The notes: generated from the letters alone by a model not told the origin. Positions 9,930 to 22,400 are shown, numbered from the stretch's first letter. The stretch: DNA of 64,000 nucleotides from Marasmius tenuissimus (GCA_029532415.1 JAQOTA010000057.1:310001-374000), one strand, 5' to 3'. Numbers and translations: made by a program.

Positions 9930-11047
9930 TTTATAGAACAAATTCAGGAGGGAAAGGTTGCGGTGATTGGCGTATAGATCTGCACACAAAATCCTGACGG
10001 TCACCGAAGGTGTCAACACAACGTACCGCAAACGTACGTACTGGTAAGACAGCCCAAGTTCAGATCGGGCCACCACGTGATCTGTGACCGTCACCGTAGC
10101 GACTCACCTCTAACGCAGCGACGCTCGTTTTGATTCTTTATGCATTCACCCAAAATCGCATATTTTCAAAAACGGAGACGATGAACTTCCGTAGTTTTTT
10201 CCTCTTCAGGATCTGTTCGACTCAATTTTCTGGTAAGTCTTATCATACCTGTATCCATAAAGAATTTCTGAAATGTAACGCCCCGGGTCACGTGGTGGCC
10301 CGATCTGAACTTGGGCTGTCTTACCGTTGTTAGTCCCGAACTAACTCTTGATATGACCTTAGTCTTTTTCAGTGGGGCAAGAAGGTTCGCAACGCCCGAC
10401 GGTTGAGAGTTCACTAATTGCGGAAATGTTCTACGTCAACAGACTAGCCGAAAGGCTACAAGACTGGAGTGTATGATCAGCTGTAGCCTATAGCTCGTTG
10501 AGAATTCTGTTGAAATCATACCTCTGATCGAGTTGCTGAACGACCCTACCTCCAACGAGTCTGTGAATCGATCTTTTGAGCTGAAATTGGGACCGAGCTG
10601 AGGTGCTGAACAGTGAAATGGACGCGGTCTGTCTGACGATGATGGTGGTAGAGGTTTGAGCGAGACGGTGCGAGCGCTTATGCACAAAAGCACTCGACGT
10701 AAGGCTCCCCCCCCCACTCATAGACGGATTATGGGCATAATTCACATATATGTCAAGCCTAGGTAACGTGTTACACAGTAATCTACAATATACAAAAATT
10801 TGGCTAAAATCCCATCACAGGTATTCCGCTGTCCTCAGAAACGCTCCACGAAAAAGGGGAGGCAATCGAAGACCAAAAACCAGGCACGGTGGTGTCTATG
10901 TACCCAAACGTTGATTATCAAAACATAGAAAAAACTTAAAGATGTAATACTTGCCCAGGCGAGCATTGTGATCTTTCTCGAGCTGAACGGAAGCACCGTG
11001 ATCTGAACGTACGAGGAGATCAGTTTGAGTATGAAATGGCGAGGTAT
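9930..11047. other. Intergenic region upstream of F-box copy 4
   Basis: About 1.1 kb holding the inverted-repeat element described separately and no supportable gene. A C-rich run lies near 10708. Confidence 0.5.
10043..10325. mobile_element. MITE-like element with perfect 38-bp terminal inverted repeats
   Basis: The 38 bases at 10043-10080 (beginning ggtaagacagcccaag and ending caccacgtga) are exactly the reverse complement of 10288-10325. The interior of about 207 bases has no transposase. Size and structure fit a non-autonomous DNA transposon. No clear target-site duplication was found, so the exact outer border is uncertain. It sits about 115 bases upstream of the F-box start at 9929. 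Confidence 0.75.
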
Positions 11048-13052
11048 TTAGCTTTCGCCCGGCTCACCTTGAGGCGGCTCGTCACCGAAAAGCACAGCAA
11101 GGGACATTTCCGCTAGGTCTTTCTCGTGTCGAGCAACAGCGCATCCGAGATCGTGAAGTCCTTCTGCTGCCAGTTCTGCAAGGCCCGAAACGGAGTCAGC
11201 GGAAAAGGCACGCAACGAGAAACATGGAATGAACTTGCCTCCAGGCTCTGAAATGTCTTCGAATCGTCCTGCTTTCATCTTCACAGGCTGGTAAAGGGGA
11301 TCCAGGTACCCACAGTGTCGAGCGAAATCAGTCGTGGTGGGGTCGAATCCTCGTACAATCTGATAGTCTCGTAGCAGTTTGTATCCTTCCGATGACCCGT
11401 AAAAGCTCCGGAAGCAGCGCGATAAGAGCTTGAAAGGAAGCCCGAGGTACCTGCGAAGGTCGTTCGAGACGGAGGTTTGACCAGTCGGGTCGAATGACCA
11501 AAACGTGGTGGTTGGACGAGGTGTGATGAAAAGATAGATAGGTGGGTATTGCATTCGTCTCTGCTTAGCTTTACGGGAGCTCGAGAGGGTACCCGTCATT
11601 TGAGGCATGATCAACTCTGCAAACGGCTCAGTCTAGAGGCAAGGTGCGGAAAGACACGAAAGGCCCACCGTATTGACTGAGATCCTCGTTGAAGGAAATG
11701 CCTTGCGAATGAAAAACGCTCGGAGCTTGTGCAAGCCAGGCATTCCTTTGGCATGAGATGTCTGGTGTTAGACTGAGATGGCGTCCTCCGTCTACGATAA
11801 GTGAAAACCTGTGGATGCGTGTCTTAGTGGGAATTATTCGAAACTGTGCCCAATACTCACCTCGTCAAGCCGTTGCCCATCTCTGTGCTCTCCCAGATAC
11901 AGCCACCGCCTTGTGACACGGTGCCTCCAGCCACGATGATTGTGTTACCAAGGGTCAAAGTAACGTTCGGGCAAGGAGCCAAGGCATCGTCAGGTTTCCC
12001 AGTATACCAATACGAGAACCCTGTGATGACCTCGCGATCCACATCCTTGTCGGACTTCAAGCTCATCAGGTAGCGGAGGAGAACATCCTCTTGAAGGAGA
12101 TGGACGTTCGATGTACAATCTCCAACTCTGAACCCAATATGGCCAACTTCACAGTAGGGTCCTTCTGGCCCACGACAGAAAATTCCCCTGGTCGGATCCA
12201 TCCACAACTGGCCATCGATACAGCCTATCTGATTCTAGATGGACTGTATCAGTGGCGAGCATGACGGGCTTCCAGTGACGCCTTACTCTTGATGTCGAGA
12301 GGTAACCTTGCCCTATTACGCCCAGGTTATTCAAAGTGCGCTAGCGGCAAAAGATCTTGATTTTCGTCAATATAGACCATCTTCACAAGGATCAAGTACC
12401 GAAGGACGTACCGCCAGTGAATATCAGTAGAGGTATCTTCGACCGATTGATGGCAAATAGGTGAGCTATGGCTGCGCTTCTGGTAGTTTGTCAATGACTG
12501 GCGAAACGAGATGGGATAGTTAGGCAATTTACTGGTATGTCGAATGTGCGATAAAATCCTGTCTCCAGGCCTAGAGGATATTAGTAACCGTCATCAGGAC
12601 ATAACAATGAGTGGCTTCATACCTTGTCTGCCTCCCTTCCACTATATGATACAACTGTGACTTTCGCCATTTCCTGGCCACGCATCACCGCCTTGCAGAT
12701 GGTCTTGTCCGCTTCAATGTCCTCGGTGAGGCCCAGTTCAATTTTCCTCTTCCGGTCTTCAGTAGCATAGGCGTCGTGGTGTATATCAGCAAGCTTGATG
12801 ATATCCGCACGCCGCACTTCGTAATACTGGTTGAGGTTTGTCACGATCAGTCTACGAAGTGAAAACGCGCATACACACCTCGGCATATTCAGCTTCTTCA
12901 TCCTCTGTCCCAGTGATGTATCTTTTCCTCTGGTTCCTCGCCGCGGTGACGATCGTCGTCTGGTTGTAGTGGTTGTGCTGGTTGCCCTCGACGTGACTGA
13001 AGTTACCTCCAGAGATCTCGAAGTCTCTCGCTCTAGAAAAGAATTCCGACAT
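11048..13052 (-). pseudogene. FSHVEG-family gene, copy A, broken by a frameshift
   Basis: Eight exons can be traced on the minus strand: 13052-12879, 12826-12623, 12570-12533, 12479-12412, 12355-12287, 12234-11861, 11808-11669 and 11616-11048. Exon sizes match copies C and D. Exon 1 starts at ATG 13052 and holds the signature GGNFSHVEGNQ at residues 15-25. The last exon holds RGFDPTTTDFARH. Exon 5 reads LLPLAHFE then a stop; the next frame continues NNLGVIGQGYL, and a 2-nt deletion relative to the family explains this. Near the 3' end a possible GC-AG intron (donor gcaagt) lies inside the last exon. Function unknown. Either a pseudogene or, less likely, a sequence error. Confidence 0.75.
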
Positions 13053-13789
13053 GTTGGTGAAAACAGAGAGGAATCTCTGTTATTCGAGAACGTTGGGCGC
13101 AGCACCGAAAGCGTTAGACTGAGAGGTTCCTGCACAGCGTCCAAGTCTATATCCAGCCTACTTCGTTCACAATCACTGGGTGACAGAGCCTAGCGAATGA
13201 ATACTGACTTTTATGAATCAATACGATTAGTTTCCCATCAACAGACAGAGGATGCCGTTTGCTGGTCCAATCCTAATTGATCTAGAGCCTTCGGAAGCGA
13301 GAACAGCATGAGAAGAAGGAGCATATGTAGTATGTGCTGTGTGTCGAGGGACAAGGATTGGACAAAGGGACAAAGGCAAAGCTTGAGGCGGTTGACAACA
13401 TTGAGGACTAACCGATTTGTCATGATGCCGTACTTGGTCCGTGCGCATCATTGATGCGAACTGGCAGCGGGCGGGGTATGCGCTCGTTTGCCTTATACCA
13501 CTATATCACCGCCTGTCCTCTGCAGACAGCTTTCCCATCTTGGATTGATAAGCCAGGTAAAGTCACTCATATCGCTTGCCTATGCTTTCTTGACTTTCTT
13601 TCTTGCTGTTGTCTGCCAACGCCTGTCAGGATACAAATCACCGAAGGTGCTCTTGGGATCATTCCAGCCTCGCTCTCATCCTGGTGGTACGTCTGATTCC
13701 TTGTCATGTTGCACTGTGAGCTCACTCGTTTCCTTCTAGGCTCGATTTAAACTACAAACGCTGTATATACGAGCTCATCTGGAGTAGAT
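13053..13789. promoter_or_regulatory. Divergent intergenic region
   Basis: About 740 bases between the start of FSHVEG copy A (minus) and the F-box gene starting at 13790 (plus). A TATA-like gtatatac lies at 13763-13770, only about 20 bases before the ATG of the F-box gene. No gene is seen. Confidence 0.4.
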
Positions 13790-15616
13790 ATGAATACAGC
13801 ACATATCGCATCTACCCTCTGCACAAACTGCCAGCGTAATACCGTCCTACCACCCCTAAGGGCGGTCGAACCTCGACTTCTGCAATCTGCATACACGCTT
13901 TCCGAACTGGAGGTTGATGAAATGATAAACATTCTGAAGGAAGAAGAGCTCGAAAAAGAACAGTACGAAAGGGAGATAGACCGCGCGCGTCAACATCTGG
14001 AGACGCTCAAAGGGCGAAAACAGGAACTGGAGGCGAACATGACCCAGCGACGCTCGACCTACTCTGCTCTGCGCCGGACTCCTACAGAGATATGGGAGGC
14101 TATCTTCACGGAAGTGTGTTCCTCAACTTCGAGCGGGTATTCGCTCACTATTGACCTTTCCCGGCTTCCCGCAATATTCGACTCTCCTCCCATCGCCCTC
14201 TCCCAAGTCTGCTCGCGCTGGCGATGCATTGCTCTTGGTAGTCCGGAGCTATGGACGTCTATGAGTATCCAGTTTTCGAACATCCTCGGTGGTTGCCACC
14301 GTGTTGTTTCCGCGTTTCTGCTGAATTCTCGAGGACGTCTACTTGACGTTCGGGTGCAGGCGCGTGGAAAGGATTACGATTCAGAGGCTACAGCCGCCAT
14401 CTGGACGCAACTCTCCCACCACTTCTCGCGTTGCTGGAGGCTTACACTCGACACCACCAATCTCTCCCTACCGAAACGGTTAGCCGACGCTCAGCATCTC
14501 TCATTTCCAAATTTGACGATATACGAGGGGGGGACTACGGCCCAATCAGCCTGGCTACGGGAAGGAGGATGGGATGGAGGTTGGAAGTTGACCGGAAGCT
14601 GGTGGAACGCGTTGAAAAACGCCCCGAAGTTGGTCGATGTCACAGCGTGCTTCCTTCATTCTCCGACAACCCTTCCGTATTCCCAGCTCACGACGCTCAA
14701 ATTTCGGTGCCTGGATCCACTGGAAGTCCAGAATCTCTTCCAGACGCTCCCAGTCTGCGAGCGGTTGCAGTCCCTGAAACTTGGCTGTGTAGACCAGGTG
14801 CCTTTGACGATGGCAGCCGAATATCGTCTCAGTACGGCAGAGGTGCCCTCCCTGCGTGAGCTAGTGATAGAAGGAATTGGGCGTCTGAACACCCACTGTC
14901 ACTTCCTAGCGCAGCTCCTTGGGTCCCTCCTACTTCCCTCCCTCACCTCATTCGACCTTCGCTGCGAGGGATTCACCCTATACCGTGGCTGGCCGCCCGC
15001 TCTACTCGATATGCTACGTAGAGTGTCCCGAAGCACTTCGACATCTCTCCCTCCATATCAACTACTGTGCGCTCTCAGCCAACCCACACACAGAACCAAC
15101 CCTCGCTTCTGCTCTCTTGGATACAGTCCCCGAGCTCGAGACGCTTCGTATCGCGATGGAAAGAGAACGACACGTGAGCGTAGCTCATTACCGAGCTCAC
15201 GCCGAATTTTTCGTACGCGATATTTTCACCCGACTCGGGGATTCAGCATCGAGACGTCTACCGAAGATCACCGATATCTCACTGCTCATGTCGAATATCT
15301 CCTTGGACGTGACCACCTTGGGAGACATTCTGGGTGCAGTGGCTACGGCGAAGGGTGGTTTGGAGCCGAGGATGGTGACAGTCAGCTTCGTCACCGGGCA
15401 GCTTTGAGCAATGTCTCCATCACTCGTCTTCCTCCCCCGGCCTACCTCGAAGATGCACGACCGAAACGAAAGGTTGGCCGTCCCAAGGTTGTTGAGCTCC
15501 CGGCTGACGTCAAAAGGAGGATGGAAGAGCTACAGAGGGAGGGACTGAATGTCGTAATCCAGGACTTTGATGGTCTTCCGGAAGAGTTGGAATCTATGGT
15601 CCAGAGAAAAGTGTAA
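13790..15616 (+). CDS. F-box/LRR-like protein (copy 5) with two frame changes
   Basis: The open frame gives 608 aa. It starts MNTAHIASTLCTNCQRN, then the LQSAYTLSELEVDEMI signature, a coiled coil at about 45-85, and the F-box (SALRRTPTEIWEAIFTEVCSS, LSQVCSRWRCIALGSPELWTSMSI). From about 15018 the family-like reading moves to another frame (CPEALRHLSLHI ... ITDISLLMSNISLDV) and returns near 15390-15420 for the tail GRPKVVELPADVKRRMEEL ... NVVIQDFDG. About 125 residues of the annotated ORF are therefore out of frame yet still open. A possible 61-nt GT-AG intron (15018-15078) would restore the frame at the first site, but it would remove family-like coding sequence. Convergent with FSHVEG copy B, with only about 180 bases between the stops. 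Confidence 0.7.
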   Translation: MNTAHIASTLCTNCQRNTVLPPLRAVEPRLLQSAYTLSELEVDEMINILKEEELEKEQYEREIDRARQHLETLKGRKQELEANMTQRRSTYSALRRTPTEIWEAIFTEVCSSTSSGYSLTIDLSRLPAIFDSPPIALSQVCSRWRCIALGSPELWTSMSIQFSNILGGCHRVVSAFLLNSRGRLLDVRVQARGKDYDSEATAAIWTQLSHHFSRCWRLTLDTTNLSLPKRLADAQHLSFPNLTIYEGGTTAQSAWLREGGWDGGWKLTGSWWNALKNAPKLVDVTACFLHSPTTLPYSQLTTLKFRCLDPLEVQNLFQTLPVCERLQSLKLGCVDQVPLTMAAEYRLSTAEVPSLRELVIEGIGRLNTHCHFLAQLLGSLLLPSLTSFDLRCEGFTLYRGWPPALLDMLRRVSRSTSTSLPPYQLLCALSQPTHRTNPRFCSLGYSPRARDASYRDGKRTTRERSSLPSSRRIFRTRYFHPTRGFSIETSTEDHRYLTAHVEYLLGRDHLGRHSGCSGYGEGWFGAEDGDSQLRHRAALSNVSITRLPPPAYLEDARPKRKVGRPKVVELPADVKRRMEELQREGLNVVIQDFDGLPEELESMVQRKV

Positions 15617-15793
15617 TGGGGTTGGTGTATCTCACTCATGGTATAGTGGTGTGTACTACAATGTTTGTATGGAATGGATGTATCAATAGGAAACCTTTGA
15701 ACGGTAAAATCACGACAGTCTGGCTCCCGAAGGACCGAGCGACGACGAGAAAATCCAGTTCTCCGTTCTGCTTTCTTCCCTGAACGCCTCAAA

Positions 15794-17827
15794 CTAAAAC
15801 CCAAAGGTGAGGATATCTGAGTCGCCCGAAACTGTCGACGAAAAAGGACAAGTGATAGACGACCAGAAGCTTGTGGGCTCCAGGGTATCGTTTTTGGATC
15901 CTAAAGAGGTTTGAGAGGAGTCATCCGGAGGTGTATGGACTGAATAGACGGTACCTTGCGGTAGACACACGGGCTCTACAAACGAAAGAATCAGGCTACG
16001 CCGTAACTAAGAGAACGGTAGAGATGACCTTGACGAATCTCTTGAAACCGAACCGAGTCACTCGAAGATGGCTGATACCGATCATACCCAAGGTGTCGAG
16101 CAAAATCAGTCGTAGTCGGGTCAAACCCTCGGGCCAGTTGATATCGATGTATGAGTTTGTAAGCCTCATTAGGCCAGGAGTATAAGAATCTGACATCGGC
16201 CTTGAATACAAAATCTACCGGAATGCCAATGTCGTGACATGTGTCAGTGGAGAGGGGGGATTGACCGTCTTCTTGGAGTGACCAGAAGTATAAGGAAGAG
16301 GCCTCGCATTTGTGCAGGTTGGGAGGAGGAGGGCGGATGAAGAGATAGACTGGACGCTGCATTTTCCGTGTACGTCTCATGGTCCGAGACCGAGAAGCCT
16401 CGCAGCTGAGCCACGCGCGAGTGCGTAGGAACTCTGAGAAAACGTTAGTAGGAGAGAGACAGAGTGGAAGGCAACGACGTACGGTATGCACTTAAATCTT
16501 CCTCGAGAGAAATTCCGCGAGCACAGAAAATGCTAGACGATCGCGACAGCCAGGCCTCCCCTGCATTCAGATTCAAATCCAACCATATACGTGACCCGTA
16601 CTTGGCTAATGTAAACCTTAGACGATCATATAACATCAGGCATAGCACACAATCAAATTCCACTGAAAACCCTTACCTCGTAAGCCCATCCTCTAAAATC
16701 TTGCGATCCGAGAGACAATCGTCGGGACACTCCCAAACGTGACTCGCGACATCAATAGTCGCATCCGTGAGGGCTGAAATAACGGTCGGCTGCGAAGTTA
16801 CCTGCTCCACCACACACGTCTCACGGACCGAATACATCGACCTGATAAAAGTGAGGTCGACTTGCTTTGACTTGATAACTCGTCAAACATCGTAGTAGAG
16901 TGTCCTCCTGAAGAGACGTCGACGCTCAGAGGTAGGTCCTTGATGCCTAGGCCTTTCCAAGGGAGATGAGGCTCTGGTCCTGCTGGGCCACAACATAATA
17001 CTCCTCTGGCGGTGTCCATCCATAGCTCGGACCCGTCACAGTGGAGCTGTCTCTGTTTCGCCGGCAGGATGAGACTGGTCTTTCGATTGACCGAGTTTGC
17101 TACTTACGCATATGTTTAGGAGGTATATCTGGCCCAAAATGCCTACGGCTTCCTCAAAGTGCGCGACTGGGACGAGCTCTGTGGTGAGGTCAGCTTGGCT
17201 TCGATCGAAGTAGACGCACCCATACCGTTCCAGAAAATGAGCGATGGGATCGCACCCGCGACAACAGCGAATACTTGAAGGGCGTTAGAGGTCCTATAGT
17301 GACTTGAGCGTCAGCAACACACTGATCATACCTCAATCGAACGTACACTATTGTTAGGTATTTCCGAAACTCTTCTTCAAATTCCTGCGCGTAGTGGCGA
17401 GTCGGTGTTCATCCAGTCTTTGATACTAGGTGCCACAGCATACCTTCCGAGCCTCTGGTCCCGTATACGACACCACTGTAAACAACCTTCCCCACCTCCC
17501 GTCCAGCTCGGCTAGGCAAAACGTCTTGTCAACATTCCGCCCTTTCCTCCACCAGTAGCGATTCCGATATTTATCGACATGGATGTCGCGAATCCTACAG
17601 ATGTCGCTACGCTTCATCATGCGAACCTAGATGGTCATCATGAGATAAATCAGAGTTTGACTTTTGAGCCCGAAATACCAAGGTACCTCGCCATTTTTTG
17701 TGTGTCTTTTCAACCGCCTCTGGATGATATTAGTCGGACCCGTGTAGATGTACTGAGTCCCTTCAACATGGCTGAAGCTGCTATCAGCAACCGTGAGGCT
17801 TCGTGAGTTTCGAAAGAAATGTGACAT
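15794..17827 (-). pseudogene. FSHVEG-family gene, copy B, frameshifted
   Basis: Nine exons trace cleanly: 17827-17687, 17626-17444, 17384-17347, 17293-17226, 17178-17108, 17052-16677, 16616-16483, 16433-16029 and 15975-15794. Exons 1, 2, 3, 4 and 7 have exactly the same lengths as in copy C. Exon 6 is damaged: after LPLSVDV the reading moves to a second frame (SLQEDTLLRCLTSYQ) and then to a third (SKQVDLTFIRSMYS ... EDGLTR), so two indels are needed. The N-terminal FSHVEGTQYIYTG and the C-terminal RGFDPTTTDFARHLGY are intact. It is closely related to copy C, and the two share their upstream region. Function unknown. Confidence 0.8.
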
Positions 17828-18472
17828 TTGCAAATAGCAAGGCCTGGGCCAATGGGAGGTAATGGGGGTAGAAGATGCGTTGCATCTGACTCGTTAAGGC
17901 GATACTACAGACTCGATCCGCATTCCCAGGCGCCGTCCCCTTTGTCTCCGTAGCCTTTCACCATTAATAGGCTTGCACCGCCCATCGCATGGGGAGGATA
18001 AACAGCGGGTCAGTGTCGCTGTCACTGTCAGATTGAATTTGATGTAATAGCAGCCTGTGCTGTAGCAGACCGAATGGAGTTTGAGTGTGTTTTTTGATAC
18101 ACGGACGTGCAAGACTCGAGGATGATCAATGTCGATGAGGGTAGATCTGGAGGTAGAAACTTACGCATGCGCACCGTTCGTCATGGAGCACGCGATGACT
18201 CATGTCAGGAAACAACACCAGTGGGGGAGAAGGGGCCCTTGTGCAACGCGGGGGTCACTCTCGAAAGGCGCGTCGATTCTCGATCGTGCACGGCGTAAGG
18301 TTCTAAGGTTTCACGTTCAAAAGAAGACCTACAAACATCAATACAATTGGATTGCGACGGTAAGAAAGCAACGAAGATAACAATGCCCATGGAGATAAAG
18401 TTGATTGTTGATTGTGAGATACAATGGATTGGCTGGTGTTCACAAGGATTACGAATTCGAATTATGGTCGCG
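17828..18472. promoter_or_regulatory. Upstream region of FSHVEG copy B (duplicated at copy C)
   Basis: The first roughly 200 bases upstream of ATG 17827, read on the minus strand, can be aligned with 30310-30502 upstream of copy C. Shared blocks include cagcgacact, cgctgtttatcc, aaaggggacggc, gtagtatcgcctt and acgcatcttctacccc. The shared promoter shows that the duplication carried regulatory DNA. No gene is seen in the rest. Confidence 0.65.
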
Positions 18473-19078
18473 TCAAAAGGTTGAGCCTTCTGGAGGCTGG
18501 GGAAGTTTGCGGTTGTTGAATGAGGCCATTTCCCTGCGCGCGATGAGTGTGTGGGGAAGGAGAGGATCCGGTGAATACTCACTTTCTCATCTCGACGAGG
18601 ACAGTTTCGATGCTGTTGTTGCGATTCCATCCACTCAGGACGGGCAATTTGGAGGGGTCGACGTCACCGTTTGTCTGGTTGACGAAGGGGATGTTGACGC
18701 GTGAAAAGAATTTGACGGTTGGTGGTGTATCGGGGTAGTTTGGACCACAGGTAATCTTCAGACTGTAGATTCGATTTTCGTGGACGGTCTAGGTGGATGG
18801 ATGGAAGTAGAAGTAAGAGCGTCAGTTGAGCCGTTTTTGGGCCACTGAGATGTGTCGTGTAAGGCTTACATGACCTGGCCCGATGATCGTTCCTGTCCAG
18901 TTGCTCATCATGATATCGTCTCCGTCTTCGAGGCCATACGAGCAAGACCCATCTCCAATACCCTTCTCTCCTTTCTCGAGCTCTTCGAGCAGCCTAAAGT
19001 TTCTTGGGACTGCAGGAAAGCGTCAGTAAGGCATCAAATAATCACAAATAACCAAGAGTACGACATACTCTTCGCCAT
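18473..19078 (-). CDS. MMS2: Ubiquitin-conjugating enzyme variant Mms2 (UEV)
   Basis: Four exons on the minus strand: 19078-19069, 19009-18870, 18788-18583 and 18533-18473, joined by GT-AG introns of 59, 81 and 49 nt, give 138 aa, the usual Mms2 length. The product starts [20 protein letters not shown] and contains [32 protein letters not shown] and the end [13 protein letters not shown]. The fold is that of an E2 enzyme, but there is no active-site cysteine at the expected place, as in UEV proteins. By family, Mms2 pairs with Ubc13 to build Lys63-linked ubiquitin chains on PCNA in error-free DNA damage tolerance. It is divergent from Hse1, with about 400 bases between the starts. Confidence 0.95.
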
Positions 19079-19484
19079 CGCCCTCAGCAATCGTTACTAC
19101 CAGAAATTCGTTATCGATGTTGGTCGAGATGGTACAGCGTCAAGACGCAGGCCGCGCACATCGAGTCATCGCTGATGGGAAACGTGTGGCAGTGCTTCAC
19201 CAAAAACGGAAGGAAGCTTACGTGACGTGCACGGACCGATTGGGGAGAGCACCGCCTCAAAGTATCCCATCTCTGACGACCTTTCTGTTTTGCCCTGCGC
19301 AGTCACGACGCACTCACGATTCTCTTTTTCATTTATACCTGATCCAGGGTATCAGAGCACTCTTCTATTCGGAAAGAACTCTTGACACCGTCTTTTGCTA
19401 GAAGAAATTCGACTCTGATTCGGACCCTGCTTACGCTTACACGTTCTCCAGCTCTGTCGGTGTTTGGGAGATTAACACGAAAGG
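19079..19484. promoter_or_regulatory. Shared divergent promoter region of Mms2 and Hse1 genes
   Basis: 406 bases between two start codons pointing away from each other. No clear TATA box was found. Both neighbours act in ubiquitin pathways, so shared control is possible, but the sequence does not show it. Confidence 0.45.
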
Positions 19485-22400
19485 ATGTCAGGAATGTTTG
19501 GAGGCGGCTCTGCCAATCCCTACGATGATATCGTTAGTGAGTTGTCACGTTCTCTCTTGGCCAAGTATTTCATTCCTGACTTTTTTCCCTCCCTTCTTTG
19601 CTTGGGGGAACAGACAAAACGACCGATGAGAATCTAACAAGCGAAAACTGGGAGCTTATATTGAATTTGTGCGATAAAGTGCAGGATGAAGGACCAGAAG
19701 GGTAACGTCTCCCGTCGATTACAACGAGCCCTTGATCGTTAAATCCCTTCCACTGTTATAGAGCACGCAACGTCATCGCAGCGATCCTCAAACGCCTCGC
19801 TCATCGGAACGCCAACGTTCAACTTTACGGCCTTTCCTTGGTGGAAGCTCTGTCCAAGAACTGCGGTGCTGAGGTGCATAGGGAAATCGCGTCTAAAGCG
19901 TTCACGCAAGGCTTGGAGAAGTTGGTCACGGACAGGGTGAGTTTATATTCTAAAGGGCGTGAACTTTGGCCCCCCTTCCCATTATTCCTCGGTCATTCAA
20001 TTGCTTACCGGGGCAAAACACCGCTGGACCCTTTCCTGCTACTCTCGATGCACGACTTTATCTCCGTGATGTGGGGTTCGCTAACCTGGTCCTTCTTCCC
20101 TCCTCCTCCCCCTCTCCCCCTTTTCAGAACACACATGAAAAAGTACGACGACGGACGCTCGAGTTGATCGCGATGTGGACTGCAGAATTCCAAAGTGACA
20201 CGCAGCTGGGGATAATGGAAGAATCTTACAACAATCTCAAGTCCAAGAGTGCGTCCCCATCTCTACTTCTTCTAAACCCCGTTTTCCTGAAGATCGGGTT
20301 CAGACTACAAATTCGAAGCACCAAACGAACCACCACCACCCACGGTCGACGACGAAATCCGACGCAAAGAAGAGGAAGAACTGCAACGCGTTCTCGAGAT
20401 GAGCATGACAGACAAAGGTGGTCGAGGTGCTTACAGCCAATGGGACAGCTACGGCGCTTCTGGAAGCGGCAGCGGTAGCGGCTCTGGTGCTGGAAGCTCG
20501 AGCAACGTCGCTTCTGGCAGCGGAGCAGGCTCTTCCTCAGCTGCCTTTGGCACGTACGGTGGTGGTTCTGGTCCAGGATACGTACCGGCACCGGAACGAC
20601 GGACTTCGTTGCCTTCTGGAGGAGGGGGATACGCATCGAGCGAGCCGGACCCGGAGCCAGCACCTGCAGCTTCGCCGGTCGTTTCGCAACCTACTTCGAC
20701 CCCTACTCCGACGTTGGATGGACCTATCGTGACACGCGTCAGGGCGTTGCACACTTTTGAGCCCTCAGAACCTGGAGAGTTGGGCTTTAACAAGGGGGAT
20801 ATCATCAGGGTACGTTTCTTCTTACCTCCTTCGTTCCTCTCGACGAAATCAATACCCCTTTGTAGGTCGTTGACAGAGGATACAAAGATTGGTGGAGAGG
20901 TCAACTGAAAGGCAGGACCGGAATCTTCCCCGTCAACTACGTCGTAAGGCCGTTTTATCCTCCATAACCATCTTGCTGTCTCCCAACTCACCGAACCCAA
21001 CAGGAAGCGTTACCCGAACCATCCGCCAACGAGCTAGCCCGGGAAGCGGAACAAGAAGCGGCTGTGTTCTCTCAGGCCGTGAACGTCGACAAATTGTTGA
21101 ACATGTTGCGGGCGTTGGATCCTCAGAAGGATAATTTGGCTGATAACGAGGAGATTCAGGTGAGTGTTTGCTCTCGTTTGAGTAGAGAAACTTTTCTTAC
21201 ACAAGTGGGTTCCGCTCGTAGGAGTTGTACAGATCGAGTATGGCTTTGAGACCAAAGATCGTCAAGTTGATCGACAAGTACAGTCAGAAACGGGGTATGT
21301 CCCTGGCTTTTTCTGTGTTTGCACGTAATACTCTAGCTCACCTTATCTGTTAAGCCGATTTGGTATCGATGAATGAGACCTTCGTCCGCGCGAGGTCAAT
21401 ATTCGAGCAAATGATGGAAGAGAGCCTTGCTCGACACACCGGAGGTATTTTCGTCCCGTCTCTTCTTCTCCTTTGACGCTCCTAAGATCCCCCTCCCCTA
21501 GTATACGACTCTGCCTATCGACCACCGAGTGTATATACAGGACACGATCCTCGTGCACGCGCAGAATATGGTGCTTCTCCCAGTCCTGGTTCTGGCCCTG
21601 GGTATGGTCCCGCCAGTGCTGGGTGGGGTCAATCTGGTGGTGCTGGGGGTGGTGGTGGATACACGCCACAGTTCCCAACGGCGCAGCCTGGGCCATATGG
21701 AGGTCCTGGGTATGGTCAGCCACAACCACAACAGCAACCGCAACAGCCATACGGACCGGGAGCTGCACCTGCTTATGGTCAGCAGCAACAGCCCCAGCAG
21801 CAGCCCCAACAGTATGGGCCTCAGCCTTATCCCGTTCAACAGCAAGGACCTGGTGGTGTTGTACAACAGCAGCAGGCGCAGGTTGATCCTCAGCAACAGC
21901 AGCCGGCTCAGCAGCCGGTACAACAGCAGCAGCAGCCGGTCCAACAACAACAGCAACCGGTCCAGCAGCAACAACAACCGGTCCAGCAGCAACAGCAACC
22001 GGTTCAACAACAGCAGCAGCAGCAGCAGGCCCAAGCTCAACCCCAACAGCAGCAGCAAGCTGAGGGTCCTCCCTACGTCTACGACCCCAATAAGACTTAC
22101 GGTGACCCGAACGTGCAGGCATGGGCTCAGTACTATGCGCAGGGTGGCAAGGATCCTACTGGATCTGTGTACTTTGTCAGTGTGCCTGGGGTGAAGGAAG
22201 GTCCACCGTCTCAAGGCCCCCCTCAGCCTCAACAGCCGGTGCAACAGAACGGCACCGTTGCAGGTGGGGTCGTTGACCAAGCTCAGGGCCAACCACAGCA
22301 GCAGCAGCAGCAGCAGCAGCAACGACATTCTGTGTACCAACAACCACAGTCAGCCTCTCCAACAGCAAGCGGTTTCGCTCACGGTGTACAGCAGCAGCAG

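Noticed and set aside
9930..10094. 55-codon N-terminal extension of F-box copy 4
   Set aside because: Its first residues are encoded by one arm of the MITE at 10043-10325, and conserved sequence starts only after ATG 9929.
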